This document shows positions 35,480 to 48,637 of a DNA stretch of 64,000 nucleotides, in pieces; the first letter of the stretch is position 1; every line of letters starts with the position of its first letter. The position numbers were made by a program, and so were the translations under genes. Origin of the DNA: Iocasia fonsfrigidae (GTDB taxonomy: Bacteria; Bacillota; Halanaerobiia; Halanaerobiales; DTU029); NCBI RefSeq assembly GCF_017751145.1, contig NZ_CP046640.1, positions 3,390,137-3,454,136 of the forward strand, in the 5' to 3' direction. Below the pieces are notes generated by a model. The model was not told the origin of the DNA. It saw only the letters and a program-made list of their open reading frames with translations, and made no database searches.

Positions 35480-37843
35480 TTAAAAATTGCTTTTTTCTAT
35501 TCCTCTGCCAGCTGATAATAAGAATCTCTCTCCCTTATGGAAAATCCTAATCTCTTCACCTGTAATTAACTTATAATAAGTTTTATCACGCTTAACACTT
35601 ATCTTAATTTGTCTATCCTGAAATTTTATCTTAAAGGCAAACCCCTTCCATTTTCGAGGAACACAGGGATTGAAATATAACTTTCCGTCATAATTGCGCA
35701 TGCCAGCAAACCCCTTAATCAAAGCTAACCAGGAACCTGCCATACATGCTGTATGCACACCCTGATAAGCATTATTATTATAATCATCAAGATCCAAACG
35801 GGCTGTCATCATAAAATAATTATAGGCATCATCCATATAACCAATCTCATTCGCAATTATACTGTGAATAGCCGGTGATAAGGAAGAATCATGTGTTGTT
35901 TTCGGCTCATAAAAATCATAATTAGCTTTTTTTTCTTCTAAAGAAAAGAGATTTCCCAATAACAACATCAGCAATATTACATCTGCCTGTTTAATAACCT
36001 GATATTTCCAGATAACCAATGGATGCCAGTGCTTTACCAGAGAAATTTCTTCAGAAGGAATAGCATCTACATCGATTGCTTCTTTATAAAGAAAAGAGTC
36101 ATCCTGTGGGTGAATACCGAGTTCTTTATTAAATGGCAGAAACATATTGTCCGCAGCCTTTTGCCAGGCATCTATTTCTTCTTCCTCTAGCTTAATTCGC
36201 TCTTTTAAATCACGATATGCCTTAGGGTTTTCTTCAGCAGTTTTCTTAATCACCTCTATTGCCCACTGCAAGTTGAATCTAGCCATATAGTTGGTATAAC
36301 AGTTATTATTAACACCTGGTTTATATTCGTCAGGACCGCAGACCTCATTAATACAAAACTTCCCATCTCGAAGTGGTATATATCCACCATGATCTATCCA
36401 CATACGGGCAGTCTCTACTAATATTTCTGCACCATAATTATGCAAAAAGTCCTTATCTTTAGTGGTATTATAATATTGATAAATAGCATAAGCTATATCT
36501 GCATTAATGTGATATTGAACAGTAGAACCCATAAAAAAGCCAGATGCCTCTTCACCATTAATTGTCCTCCAGGGGAAAAGAGCCCCATCAAGTCTTACCC
36601 TCCTAGCATTTTTCCTTGCCTTATCAAGGTTATGATAGCGGTACATTAATAGACTTTTGGCAATTTCTGCCCTACTATAAAGGAAAAACGGCATGATATA
36701 TGTTTCAGTATCCCAGAAATAATGCCCTTCATAATACTCACCTGTTAAACCTTTAGCAGCAATATTTGTTCTACCGTCACGGCCGGTAGACTGTAAAAGA
36801 TGAAAGGCATTAAATCTGAACGCCTGTTGTAAAGCTAAATCACCATATATTTTTACATCAACATCACTCCAGTATTCTGCCATATAATCAGTATGCTTTT
36901 TTAATAGATTTTTATCCCCCATCTCCACAGCAATATTTAGGTTATTTATAAGTTTATTTTTCAATTTATTTTCAAGCTCTGAAAAGTCAATATTAAGACC
37001 TAAATCTAATGATGTATATACACATAAATATCTCTGTAGAGAATATTCTTTTCCCTTTTCAACATTAAGTTCATATTCAACACTAAGCCCTTTCTCTGAA
37101 GACAGGTGTTTTTTGCTTATAATAACACCTTCATTAGAAGGTATTAAAACATTCCTACATGCCATACCAGTTGCAATAAATGTACTGGTTGCTTTCTGAA
37201 TAATGTACTCAATTTCTCCTTGAAAACCTCTGTCTTTAACTACAAGTTCCCTTTTATTTCTCAAATGATGATAATTAGTAGAATCACCCATTATTCTTGT
37301 CTTTAATAAAACATGTCCGGAAAAATTTAGCGGCTTAAATTTATAAATAATCATCCCCAAATGGGGTTTATCCTGAGATAAAAACCGTAAAATATTAAAA
37401 AATATTTTTTTCCCTCCTGGACTGGTCCAGGTTAATTCCCTTAGCAAAACACCCTTTTTCATATCAAGTGATCGACTGTAGTCACTCACCTCACCCTGAA
37501 GCAGGTCATATTTTTCACCATTAATATATAGATTGATAGATGACCATTTTGCCAGGTTTAACATAGTTTGACTCTGACGAGGTAAATCTGGCGCCTCTTC
37601 AGGATATATTATCTCCTCTGAGCCATATACACCATTGATATACATACCTGGTGTAGAAGTATAGTCTGGTCCAGAGTAATCTTCTTCTAATGTCCCTCGC
37701 ATCCCCATATACCCATTTCCGAGGGAAAAGATCGCCTCATTATGATGATTAGTCTCTACTGAAAAGCTATCCTCTGTTATATTCCACGGCTCACAAGGGT
37801 ATAAAGGTTTTTCTTGATATTTATTCCGATGATATGCTCTCAC
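35480..37843 (-). CDS. GH65 disaccharide phosphorylase (kojibiose/nigerose/maltose phosphorylase family)
   Basis: A 787-residue inverting phosphorylase that splits an alpha-glucosyl disaccharide with phosphate into beta-glucose 1-phosphate and glucose. The N-terminal beta-sandwich has FSLGNGYMGMRGTLEE; the (alpha/alpha)6 barrel has HYFWDTETYIMPFF, RLDGALFPW and the catalytic-acid motif NEVCGPDEYKPGVNN with E506. Specificity within GH65 cannot be read with confidence; kojibiose, nigerose, trehalose and maltose enzymes are all possible. GTG start with AGGGGAG upstream. The promoter (TTGCAA, 37964-37969; TATAAT, 37940-37945) carries an operator matching those of the adjacent importer operon, so uptake and cleavage are co-regulated. 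Confidence 0.9.
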   Translation of the reverse strand: MRAYHRNKYQEKPLYPCEPWNITEDSFSVETNHHNEAIFSLGNGYMGMRGTLEEDYSGPDYTSTPGMYINGVYGSEEIIYPEEAPDLPRQSQTMLNLAKWSSINLYINGEKYDLLQGEVSDYSRSLDMKKGVLLRELTWTSPGGKKIFFNILRFLSQDKPHLGMIIYKFKPLNFSGHVLLKTRIMGDSTNYHHLRNKRELVVKDRGFQGEIEYIIQKATSTFIATGMACRNVLIPSNEGVIISKKHLSSEKGLSVEYELNVEKGKEYSLQRYLCVYTSLDLGLNIDFSELENKLKNKLINNLNIAVEMGDKNLLKKHTDYMAEYWSDVDVKIYGDLALQQAFRFNAFHLLQSTGRDGRTNIAAKGLTGEYYEGHYFWDTETYIMPFFLYSRAEIAKSLLMYRYHNLDKARKNARRVRLDGALFPWRTINGEEASGFFMGSTVQYHINADIAYAIYQYYNTTKDKDFLHNYGAEILVETARMWIDHGGYIPLRDGKFCINEVCGPDEYKPGVNNNCYTNYMARFNLQWAIEVIKKTAEENPKAYRDLKERIKLEEEEIDAWQKAADNMFLPFNKELGIHPQDDSFLYKEAIDVDAIPSEEISLVKHWHPLVIWKYQVIKQADVILLMLLLGNLFSLEEKKANYDFYEPKTTHDSSLSPAIHSIIANEIGYMDDAYNYFMMTARLDLDDYNNNAYQGVHTACMAGSWLALIKGFAGMRNYDGKLYFNPCVPRKWKGFAFKIKFQDRQIKISVKRDKTYYKLITGEEIRIFHKGERFLLSAGRGIEKSNF

Positions 37844-37939
37844 TTCAATCTCCCCTTTTATTATTTATTACTAATTAAGCATCTTGTATAATTAATTTCC
37901 ACATCTTTTTTAACTAAATTTACAGTTCTTTTATATATC

Positions 37940-37976
37940 ATTATACTCGTTATATTACAAGTCTTGCAACCGGTTG
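37940..37976 (-). promoter_or_regulatory. GH65 promoter overlapped by a CAACCGGTTG operator
   Basis: Minus-strand -35 TTGCAA (37964-37969) and -10 TATAAT (37940-37945), spacer 18; the palindrome at 37967-37976 overlaps the -35 box. The remaining 37844-38083 holds no gene. Confidence 0.75.
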
Positions 37977-38083
37977 AAATATTCATTAAAAAAATAACTT
38001 AGTTATACTTCTTCATAAAATAAGTAATCCCTTTTTTTAACTAGAGTTTATCTTATTTAATCAAAACCAAAAATTATAATAAT

Positions 38084-38114
38084 AAAAAAACACTCTACAT
38101 AAAACGCTAGAGTG
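38084..38114 (-). terminator. Terminator of the rRNA-tRNA operon
   Basis: CACTCTA stem with a 10-base loop followed on the minus strand by seven T, 22 bases after the last tRNA gene. Confidence 0.85.
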
Positions 38115-38135
38115 ATGTATACATAAGTATAAATA

Positions 38136-38211
38136 TGGAGCGGGAAACGGGATTCGAACCCGCGACCTTCTCGTTGGCAACGAGATGCTCTACCAGCTGA
38201 GCTATTCCCGC
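38136..38211 (-). tRNA. tRNA-Gly(GCC)
   Basis: 76-base cloverleaf with encoded CCA; anticodon loop TTGCCAA gives GCC. Last gene of the rRNA-tRNA operon. Confidence 0.96.
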
Positions 38212-38214
38212 ATC

Positions 38215-38299
38215 TGGTGGAGGGGGAAGGATTTGAACCTTCGTAGGCATCGCCGGCAGATTTACAGTCTGCTCCCTTTAGCCACTCGGGCACCCCTCC
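38215..38299 (-). tRNA. tRNA-Tyr(GTA)
   Basis: 85-base class II tRNA with long variable arm and encoded CCA; anticodon loop CTGTAAA gives GTA. Confidence 0.96.
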
Positions 38300-38305
38300 G
38301 CTTTT

Positions 38306-38464
38306 TAGAAGTAGGATGTAGGATATCAGAGGTAGGATTGAATGCAAATTTGGTTTGCACTTATAAAACCAACTAACAACCTGTGAATCCTAATTAATAT
38401 TATAAATACCATTAAAAACACTAAATTCAAGTCTCTTGCTTCTGACTTCTTACCTCTTACATCC
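38306..38464. repeat. Intergenic repeat element between tRNA genes, copy 1
   Basis: Ends are related inverted arms of the type GAAGTAAGAGGTnnGAAGTCAGAAG. It contains a 39-bp block (38325-38363) that recurs with one change at 38739-38777, with a TGCAAATTTGGTTTGCA palindrome inside. No gene in it. Confidence 0.65.
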
Positions 38465-38468
38465 GTTG

Positions 38469-38545
<77 letters not shown>

Positions 38546-38553
38546 TATTACAC

Positions 38554-38629
<76 letters not shown>

Positions 38630-38637
38630 AAAAAAAA

Positions 38638-38714
38638 TGGCGAAGGCGATGGGATTTGAACCCACGATCTCCGGCGTGACAGGCCGGCGCGATAAACCAC
38701 TACGCTACGCCTCC
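38638..38714 (-). tRNA. tRNA-Asp(GTC)
   Basis: 77-base cloverleaf, encoded CCA, anticodon loop CTGTCAC gives GTC. Confidence 0.95.
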
Positions 38715-38716
38715 GT

Positions 38717-38839
38717 ATTTAGATGTCAGAAGTATGACATCAGAGGTAGGATTGAATGCAAATTTAGTTTGCACTTACTCAAAAGCATAATTCATCATCA
38801 AGTCTTATGAATTCTTACTTCTGACCTCTTACTTCTTTT
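38717..38839. repeat. Intergenic repeat element between tRNA genes, copy 2
   Basis: Same family as 38306-38464: shared 39-bp block at 38739-38777 and a right arm TTCTTACTTCTGACCTCTTA. Confidence 0.65.
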
Positions 38840-38840
38840 A

Positions 38841-38916
38841 TGGTGGGCGAAACAGGGCTCGAACCTGTGACCCCCTGCTTGTAAGGCAGGTGCTCTCCCA
38901 ACTGAGCTATTCGCCC
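38841..38916 (-). tRNA. tRNA-Val(TAC)
   Basis: 76-base cloverleaf, encoded CCA, anticodon loop CTTACAA gives TAC. Confidence 0.95.
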
Positions 38917-38920
38917 AAAA

Positions 38921-38996
38921 TGGCACCCTCAAGGGGATTCGAACCCCTGCCGCCAGGATGAAAACCTGGTGTCCTGGACCCCTAGACGATGAGGGC
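38921..38996 (-). tRNA. tRNA-Glu(TTC)
   Basis: 76-base cloverleaf, encoded CCA, anticodon loop TTTTCAT gives TTC. Confidence 0.95.
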
Positions 38997-38999
38997 ATA

Positions 39000-39093
39000 T
39001 GGCGGAGAGGGAGGGATTCGAACCCTCGCTAGGGTGTTAAACCCTACTACAGGTTTAGCAAACCCGCCCCTTCAGCCACTTGGGTACCTCTCC
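39000..39093 (-). tRNA. tRNA-Ser(GCT)
   Basis: 94-base class II tRNA with a long variable arm and encoded CCA; anticodon loop TTGCTAA gives GCT. Confidence 0.94.
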
Positions 39094-39171
39094 GGTTTAG
39101 ATGTTGAAGGTAGGATATCAGAAGTAAGAAAATAATACTTACTTCCGACTTCTTACCTCATACCTCTTAAT
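39094..39171. repeat. Short intergenic repeat element, copy 3
   Basis: A compact member of the family: GTAGGATATCAGAAGTAAGA on the left and an inverted-type arm CTTACTTCCGACTTCTTACC on the right with a very short centre. Confidence 0.5.
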
Positions 39172-39248
39172 TGGTGGGTCTAAGTGGATTTGAACCACTG
39201 ACACTGCGGGTATGAACCGCATGCTCTAGCCAGCTGAGCTATAGACCC
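39172..39248 (-). tRNA. tRNA-Met(CAT), elongator
   Basis: 77-base cloverleaf with G1-C72 pair and encoded CCA; anticodon loop TTCATAC gives CAT. Distinct from the initiator at 39554. A CAT tRNA modified to read AUA (tRNA-Ile2) is a less likely alternative. Confidence 0.85.
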
Positions 39249-39256
39249 ATGTATAA

Positions 39257-39333
39257 TGGAGCGGGAGACGGGATTCGAACCCGCGGCCCTCAGCTTGGAA
39301 GGCTGATGCTCTAGCCAGCTGAGCTACTCCCGC
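39257..39333 (-). tRNA. tRNA-Gly(TCC)
   Basis: 77-base cloverleaf, encoded CCA, anticodon loop CTTCCAA gives TCC. Confidence 0.95.
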
Positions 39334-39399
39334 AAGAAAACATATCGAAATTTTATATTAATTATACATGCAACTGAATAATAAATCAAGTGTGAGAAA

Positions 39400-39552
39400 T
39401 TGGTAGCACCACAGGCACTCCGTATTTAAACAAAGCATACAAGAATATAATTGGTTGCACCACAGGCACTCCGTATCTAACTAAAATCATATAAGAAAAA
39501 TTTGGTTGTACCACAGGTGCTCCGTATTTAAACAAAGCATACAAGAATATAA
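39400..39552 (-). repeat. Three 51-bp tandem repeats abutting the 3' end of tRNA-fMet
   Basis: Units start at 39400, 39451 and 39502, exactly 51 bases apart, and a fourth unit begins at 39553 inside the tRNA 3' end. On the transcribed strand each unit ends in a copy of the tRNA terminus (GCAACCA, with variants ACAACCA and GCTACCA) after a small hairpin around GGAGTGCC-TGT-GGTGC. Copies 1 and 3 share most of their sequence; copy 2 differs in its AT-rich half. There are no spacers, so it is not a CRISPR. Confidence 0.85.
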
Positions 39553-39553
39553 T

Positions 39554-39630
39554 TGGTTGCGGGGGCCGGATTTGAACCGACGGCCTCCAGGTTATGAGCC
39601 TGACGAGCTACCAGACTGCTCTACCCCGCG
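39554..39630 (-). tRNA. Initiator tRNA-fMet(CAT)
   Basis: 77-base tRNA with the initiator hallmarks: unpaired C1, GGG pairs at the base of the anticodon stem largely kept, loop CTCATAA giving CAT, and 3' end GCAACCA. The 51-bp tandem array begins directly after its CCA. Confidence 0.95.
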
Positions 39631-39634
39631 TCAT

Positions 39635-39710
39635 TGGTGAGCCATGGAGGAATCGAACCTCCGACACCCTGATTAAAAGTCAGGTGCTCTACCGACTGAG
39701 CTAATGGCCC
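39635..39710 (-). tRNA. tRNA-Lys(TTT)
   Basis: 76-base cloverleaf, encoded CCA, anticodon loop CTTTTAA gives TTT. Confidence 0.95.
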
Positions 39711-39718
39711 ACATATTG

Positions 39719-39793
39719 TGGCTAGGGCGGCAGGATTTGAACCTGCGAATCATGGGACCAAAACCCATTGCCTTACCACTTGGCTACGCCCTA
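39719..39793 (-). tRNA. tRNA-Gln(TTG)
   Basis: 75-base cloverleaf starting TAGGGCG with encoded CCA; anticodon loop TTTTGGT gives TTG. First tRNA after the 5S gene. Confidence 0.94.
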
Positions 39794-39804
39794 TGGAAAT
39801 AAAA

Positions 39805-39918
39805 TCGGCAGCGACCCACTCTCCCACAAAGTCACCCTTGCAGTACCATAGGCGCTGGAGGACTTAACTGCTGTGTTCGAAATGGAAACAGGTGTTTCCC
39901 CTCCGCAATTGCCACCGA
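39805..39918 (-). rRNA. rrf: 5S ribosomal RNA
   Basis: About 114 bases. The minus strand shows the loop C/helix III region CCATTTCGAACACAG and complementary ends (TCGGTGGC / GTCGCTGCCGA). It lies 110 bases after the 23S gene and 12 bases before tRNA-Gln. Confidence 0.95.
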
Positions 39919-40027
39919 AAATTTTATCTGCTTTTTATAATACACCAAATATTATAGCATATCTATCTTAGTTGTCAATAGACTATTCTTTCAAAAATGC
40001 ATACAGGAAAATAATTTTTAAAGTTAA

Positions 40028-44850
<4,823 letters not shown>

Positions 44851-44934
44851 AAAATTTTAATAGATTATTTGTGACTCTTTGAATACTTTTGAACTCTTTT
44901 GGATACTTGCCTTTTATTTAAAAAAGGCTCGCAC

Positions 44935-44966
44935 TTGCGTCATTGCTTGTTGTTCAATTTTCAAGG
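44935..44966 (-). other. 16S processing stem, 5' leader arm
   Basis: Complementary to the spacer segment 43265-43293 (shared core TTGCTTGTTGTTCAA against TTGAACAACAAGC). The two arms bring the ends of 16S together for RNase III cleavage. Confidence 0.8.
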
Positions 44967-45016
44967 AACATTAATTGTTTATCTCACTGACTTTTTATTA
45001 TCTGTCAGCGAATTAT

Positions 45017-45327
45017 ATCTTATCACTTTTAACCTCACTTGTCAAGAAGTTTTATTTTATTTCAAAAATCATTTTCCAAGTGCTGTTAACAGCGACGTTT
45101 TACATCTTATCATCTCTGTCGATTACTGTCAAGTAGTTTTTTTGAAATAATCTTTTTATCATGCAACTACTTAATAGTTCCAACAACTTACCGCTTTTAG
45201 CGACGACAAGATATATCTTAACATCTCTATCTCTTCCTGTCAAGGAAATTTTAAAATGACAGCGTTGTCTATCACCATCTTTTGTGACGACAAAATACAT
45301 TCTAACATCATCTTGCCATACTGTCAA
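45017..45327 (-). promoter_or_regulatory. Four tandem rRNA operon promoters
   Basis: Minus-strand -35/-10 pairs, all TTGACA with a 17-base spacer: 45040-45045/45017-45022 (TAAGAT), 45127-45132/45104-45109 (TAAGAT), 45238-45243/45215-45220 (TAAGAT), 45322-45327/45299-45304 (TAGAAT). The units are 85-111 bases apart and share flanking words such as GTCGTCGC after the -10, which suggests duplication. The stretch 44851-45347 has no gene. Confidence 0.85.
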
Positions 45328-45347
45328 GAACTTTTTGGGGAAATAGT

Positions 45348-46286
45348 TCAATCATATTCTTTAACAATCTCTATATCTTTAAAATAATGAGAAACAATCT
45401 CCTCTGGTGAACGACCATCTTTAGCCATAGCATATGCCCCCCACTGACTCATTCCCACACCATGACCAAAACCTGCACCACTAAAACTATACCTATCATC
45501 CTGTTTTTTTATCTCTGATATCTTCGTTGATTTTAATCTTTTTGGATCTAACTCATTCCTGAAATTGGCTGCCTTTACTGTAGCACTTCCTTTACTTCCT
45601 TTAAAACTGAGGTCAATGATCCTACCTGTTCTATCCCTATCTTCAATAACAACTTTCTCAAGAACACCTATATCTTTCCCCATACTACTTAAGGTTTCTT
45701 CAATCTCTCTATTAGAAAATTCAATGGTCCAATTTTGAACATCTTCCGGAGCCATCTCATCTGGCGAATTTACAATTTTAATATATGGTGGTTCATCTTT
45801 TTCATAGGCAAGTCCTACTTTAGCAGACGTAGTCTGGCCTCCAGCACTGGCATGAAACCAACCCTTAATATAATCATCCTGATGTACTACAACTTCACCA
45901 CGGGTTTTACTTACTGCATCAGCTAATTCCTGGGTAACATTTTCCGGCTTAAACTCCTGAGCAAATTCATAACTTCCACTAATAACATTTGTCTTATTCT
46001 CATCCATATATTTTAATGCAAAGGTACGGGCAATTATAGCCTGTGCTGCATAGGCATTAGCAGGCCAACCCTTTTTCATTTCTCCTGCTACAACCCCGGT
46101 TATATATTCCTCAAATTTCATCTGCTTTTCCTGACCATCTGTCAGTTTAACAACTATTTCTGGCTCCTTTTCTAATCTATTCCGCTCTCTAACCCCTTTA
46201 ACCCTAGCCTGATTACCACATGCTACAGCCATAGTCATTATAATTATAAATATAAAAATAAAGAGAAACAGCCTTGTAAACTTCAT
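45348..46286 (-). CDS. spoIID: SpoIID/LytB-family lipoprotein
   Basis: A 312-residue envelope protein with an N-terminal signal ending in the lipobox AVAC-G (Cys about 23), so probably a lipoprotein. The SpoIID domain spans the rest: TGVVAGEMKKGWPANAYAAQAIIARTFAL, FHASAGGQTTSA and the C-terminal GAGFGHGVGMSQWGAYAMAKDG. SpoIID is a lytic transglycosylase that, with SpoIIP and SpoIIM, degrades peptidoglycan during engulfment; paralogues (LytB-like) act in vegetative wall remodelling. The lipobox is unusual for the classic sporulation protein, so a paralogue is possible. Not in an operon with spoIIIA genes here. Confidence 0.88.
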   Translation of the reverse strand: MKFTRLFLFIFIFIIIMTMAVACGNQARVKGVRERNRLEKEPEIVVKLTDGQEKQMKFEEYITGVVAGEMKKGWPANAYAAQAIIARTFALKYMDENKTNVISGSYEFAQEFKPENVTQELADAVSKTRGEVVVHQDDYIKGWFHASAGGQTTSAKVGLAYEKDEPPYIKIVNSPDEMAPEDVQNWTIEFSNREIEETLSSMGKDIGVLEKVVIEDRDRTGRIIDLSFKGSKGSATVKAANFRNELDPKRLKSTKISEIKKQDDRYSFSGAGFGHGVGMSQWGAYAMAKDGRSPEEIVSHYFKDIEIVKEYD

Positions 46287-46421
46287 TAATAATCCCCCTT
46301 TATATTTTGATAACAGTAGTAGTCTCTCTTAAACTAGAGATATTATTCATTTCATACACCTTCACATTATATATATAATAATCATATATTATTATAAACA
46401 TAGTAATTGGGAGGTGATAAA

Positions 46422-46529
46422 ATGGGTAATGTTGCTGAACACTGTGGCCGAGGTGGTCTCTGTGGTGACAGTTTTATATTTATAGTCTTCTTAATTCTTA
46501 TACTGTTATTACTTGGAGGAAATATATAA
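46422..46529 (+). CDS. Small YjcZ-like membrane protein, 35 residues
   Basis: ATG preceded by GGGAGGTGATAAA (near-perfect ribosome binding site); product MGNVAEHCGRGGLCGDSF followed by a 15-residue hydrophobic helix and GGNI. The Gly/Cys-rich start and C-terminal aliphatic helix resemble the YjcZ family of very small sporulation proteins in Bacilli and Clostridia. It is the only plus-strand gene in this part, divergent from the SpoIID gene and followed by a strong bidirectional terminator. Function unknown; spore coat or forespore membrane association is a guess from the family. Confidence 0.75.
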   Translation: MGNVAEHCGRGGLCGDSFIFIVFLILILLLLGGNI

Positions 46530-46592
46530 TTTAGTTTAACTATAAACAAAGTAAACTATTTATAATCAATCTATTAAGATTTTTTACAATTT

Positions 46593-46619
46593 AAAAAAGC
46601 CGACCAAGTCGGCTTTTTT
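46593..46619. terminator. Bidirectional terminator
   Basis: AAAAAAGCCGAC-CAA-GTCGGCTTTTTT: 9 or more base pairs with A/T tracts on both sides; ends both the small plus-strand gene and the dacF transcript. Confidence 0.93.
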
Positions 46620-46647
46620 AGTACATGCAAAATATATATTTGATAAT

Positions 46648-47817
46648 CTAATTAATAAATTTCCCGATCAAACTACCAATCCAATTAAGAAACCCTCTCC
46701 AGAGTCTCACAAATATATTCGCTTTTGCTATATCTTCTGTTGCCAGAAGGTCTACAGCTGCTAGAACCTTTCCATCCTGTATTATTGCCTCTTGACCAAG
46801 TACCTCTCCCTTTTTTATCGGAGCAGATAATCCATCTCTAAGTTTAATTTCCCTTTCCAGGGTATTCTTACTACCCCGTTTGATCACAACATATAAGTCC
46901 CTGGCAGCTTCAGCTGTTGTAGTCGTCTTTTTCCCATCAGCAATGTTAATATTTTGAACTTTGCTTCCCTGCTCAACAACCTTTTCCTTAATAAAAGCAT
47001 TAAATCCATAATCTAACAGACGGGATGTTACTTCTTCCCGTTCCTGTTCTGTTTCTGCCTTTAAAACCACCGATATAAGCCTCATATTTTCCCTTTTAGC
47101 TGTTGCAGCCAAACAGAAGCCTGCTTCCTGGGTATGACCAGTTTTTAATCCATCCATGCCAGGATATTTGTTTATTAATTTATTAGTATTTGTTAAATCT
47201 GCCTTCCTATTGGGCAGTTGTAATATATCATGCCAAATAGAAGCCCATTTAAGAACCTGTGGATGTTTGATTAACTCTCTAGCCATAATAGAAATATCTC
47301 TAGCGGTTGAGTAATGTTCTCCATGTTCAGTAGGCAAACCAGTAGAATTTACAAAATTTGTATTCTCCATCCCCAATTCTGCAGCTTTTTCATTCATTTG
47401 ACCTACAAAATTGCTATAAGTACCACCAATAGCCTCAGCAATAGCTACACTAGCGTCATTAGCTGATGCTACAGTAACAGCCTCAAGTAAGTCCTCGACT
47501 TCAACCCTTGTATCTGCTGCCAAAAATATCTGAGAACCACCCATTGATTGGGCATGTTTACTAATTGAAATCTTATCATCTAAATTAATTGTTCCCTTTT
47601 CTATCTCCTCCATTGCTAATAGGAGAGTCATTATTTTTGTGATACTGGCAGGTGGAAGAACTTCATTAGCATTTTTTTCAAATAATACCTGCCCCGTTTC
47701 GTAATCCACTAAAATTGCCGATTCTACCCCTGCCTCAAAATCTGCTGCATAAAGACTAGTTGATATAAAAATAAAAGTAAGTAATAATATTATTCCTGTA
47801 TAAAAATATTTATTCAT
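46648..47817 (-). CDS. dacF: D-alanyl-D-alanine carboxypeptidase (penicillin-binding protein, DacF/DacA type)
   Basis: A 389-residue secreted low-molecular-weight PBP that trims the terminal D-Ala from peptidoglycan stem peptides. Signal peptide (about 1-24), then SxxK in PPASITKIM (S58, K61), SxN in ASAND, KTG in MDGLKTGHTQ, and a C-terminal beta domain ending in an amphipathic membrane anchor (RLWRGFLNWIGSLIGKFI). Its start codon overlaps the mazG stop by one base. It could be vegetative DacA or sporulation DacF; context near sporulation genes does not decide. Confidence 0.94.
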   Translation of the reverse strand: MNKYFYTGIILLLTFIFISTSLYAADFEAGVESAILVDYETGQVLFEKNANEVLPPASITKIMTLLLAMEEIEKGTINLDDKISISKHAQSMGGSQIFLAADTRVEVEDLLEAVTVASANDASVAIAEAIGGTYSNFVGQMNEKAAELGMENTNFVNSTGLPTEHGEHYSTARDISIMARELIKHPQVLKWASIWHDILQLPNRKADLTNTNKLINKYPGMDGLKTGHTQEAGFCLAATAKRENMRLISVVLKAETEQEREEVTSRLLDYGFNAFIKEKVVEQGSKVQNINIADGKKTTTTAEAARDLYVVIKRGSKNTLEREIKLRDGLSAPIKKGEVLGQEAIIQDGKVLAAVDLLATEDIAKANIFVRLWRGFLNWIGSLIGKFIN

Positions 47818-48635
47818 TAATAATCCTCCTTATTGTATGATAATTTATGCTTTGCTTCTTCCCAATACTCATCCAATTCATCTAAAGCTAGTTTTTCTAA
47901 AACCGCACCTTTATCCTTAACCCTTTCTTCAATATACCTAAACCTGTCCTTAAATTTGAGTATTGTCTTTAATAATGCTAATTCAGAATTAACATGACTA
48001 AATCTTGCAAGATTTACAACCGCAAATAATAAATCACCTATCTCTTCACTTATAGCAGTTTTATCATTCTCTTCAATTGCAGCCGTAACTTCACCTAACT
48101 CTTCTTCAATTTTACAAACCACATCTTTTATATCTGACCAATCAAACCCTACCTCAGCAGCTTTTTTCTGCAGCTCATCAGCTTGATTTAAGGCTGTTTG
48201 AGCTTGGGAAACATCATCTAGAATAGATTCTTTTCTTTTACCCGATTCAATTTTTTCTTCCTTCTTTATTTCTTCCCAAAGATGTTTTACTTCATTAGCT
48301 GAACTAAGCTTTTTTTCTTGAAAAACATGGGGATGACGTCTTATTAGTTTATTGTTGATACCCTCCAAAACATCAATTAAAGTAAAGTCATCTCGCTCTT
48401 TCCCGATCTGAGCCTGGAAAATAACCTGAAGCAAAAGGTCACCCAGTTCTTCTTTTAGAGCTGTTATATCTTCCCTCTGTAGGGCCTCTACAACTTCATA
48501 GGCCTCTTCAATAATATACGGCTCTAAAGAATTATAATTCTGTTTCTTATCCCAAGGACAACCATTTGGCCCGCGTAATACCTCCATAATATCTACCAAA
48601 CGATTTAATTCCTCTGCCATTTTTTCTTTATCCAT
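47817..48635 (-). CDS. mazG: Nucleoside triphosphate pyrophosphohydrolase MazG
   Basis: A 272-residue protein with two tandem MazG domains. Each has the EExxE-type metal-binding helix (IIEEAYEVVEAL / LKEELGDLLLQV and KIEEELGEVTAAI / EEIGDLLFAVVNL), and GPNGCPWDKKQNYNSLEPY is the family N-terminal signature. It hydrolyses NTPs, including aberrant ones, to NMPs and pyrophosphate, and can lower ppGpp-linked stress. Lies between the SpoVB-like flippase and dacF, a common Firmicute order. Confidence 0.95.
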   Translation of the reverse strand: MDKEKMAEELNRLVDIMEVLRGPNGCPWDKKQNYNSLEPYIIEEAYEVVEALQREDITALKEELGDLLLQVIFQAQIGKERDDFTLIDVLEGINNKLIRRHPHVFQEKKLSSANEVKHLWEEIKKEEKIESGKRKESILDDVSQAQTALNQADELQKKAAEVGFDWSDIKDVVCKIEEELGEVTAAIEENDKTAISEEIGDLLFAVVNLARFSHVNSELALLKTILKFKDRFRYIEERVKDKGAVLEKLALDELDEYWEEAKHKLSYNKEDY

Positions 48636-48637
48636 AA

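Noticed and set aside
39400-39552. 51-bp direct repeats as a CRISPR array
   Set aside because: The units are contiguous without unique spacers and derive from the tRNA-fMet 3' end; no cas genes are nearby.
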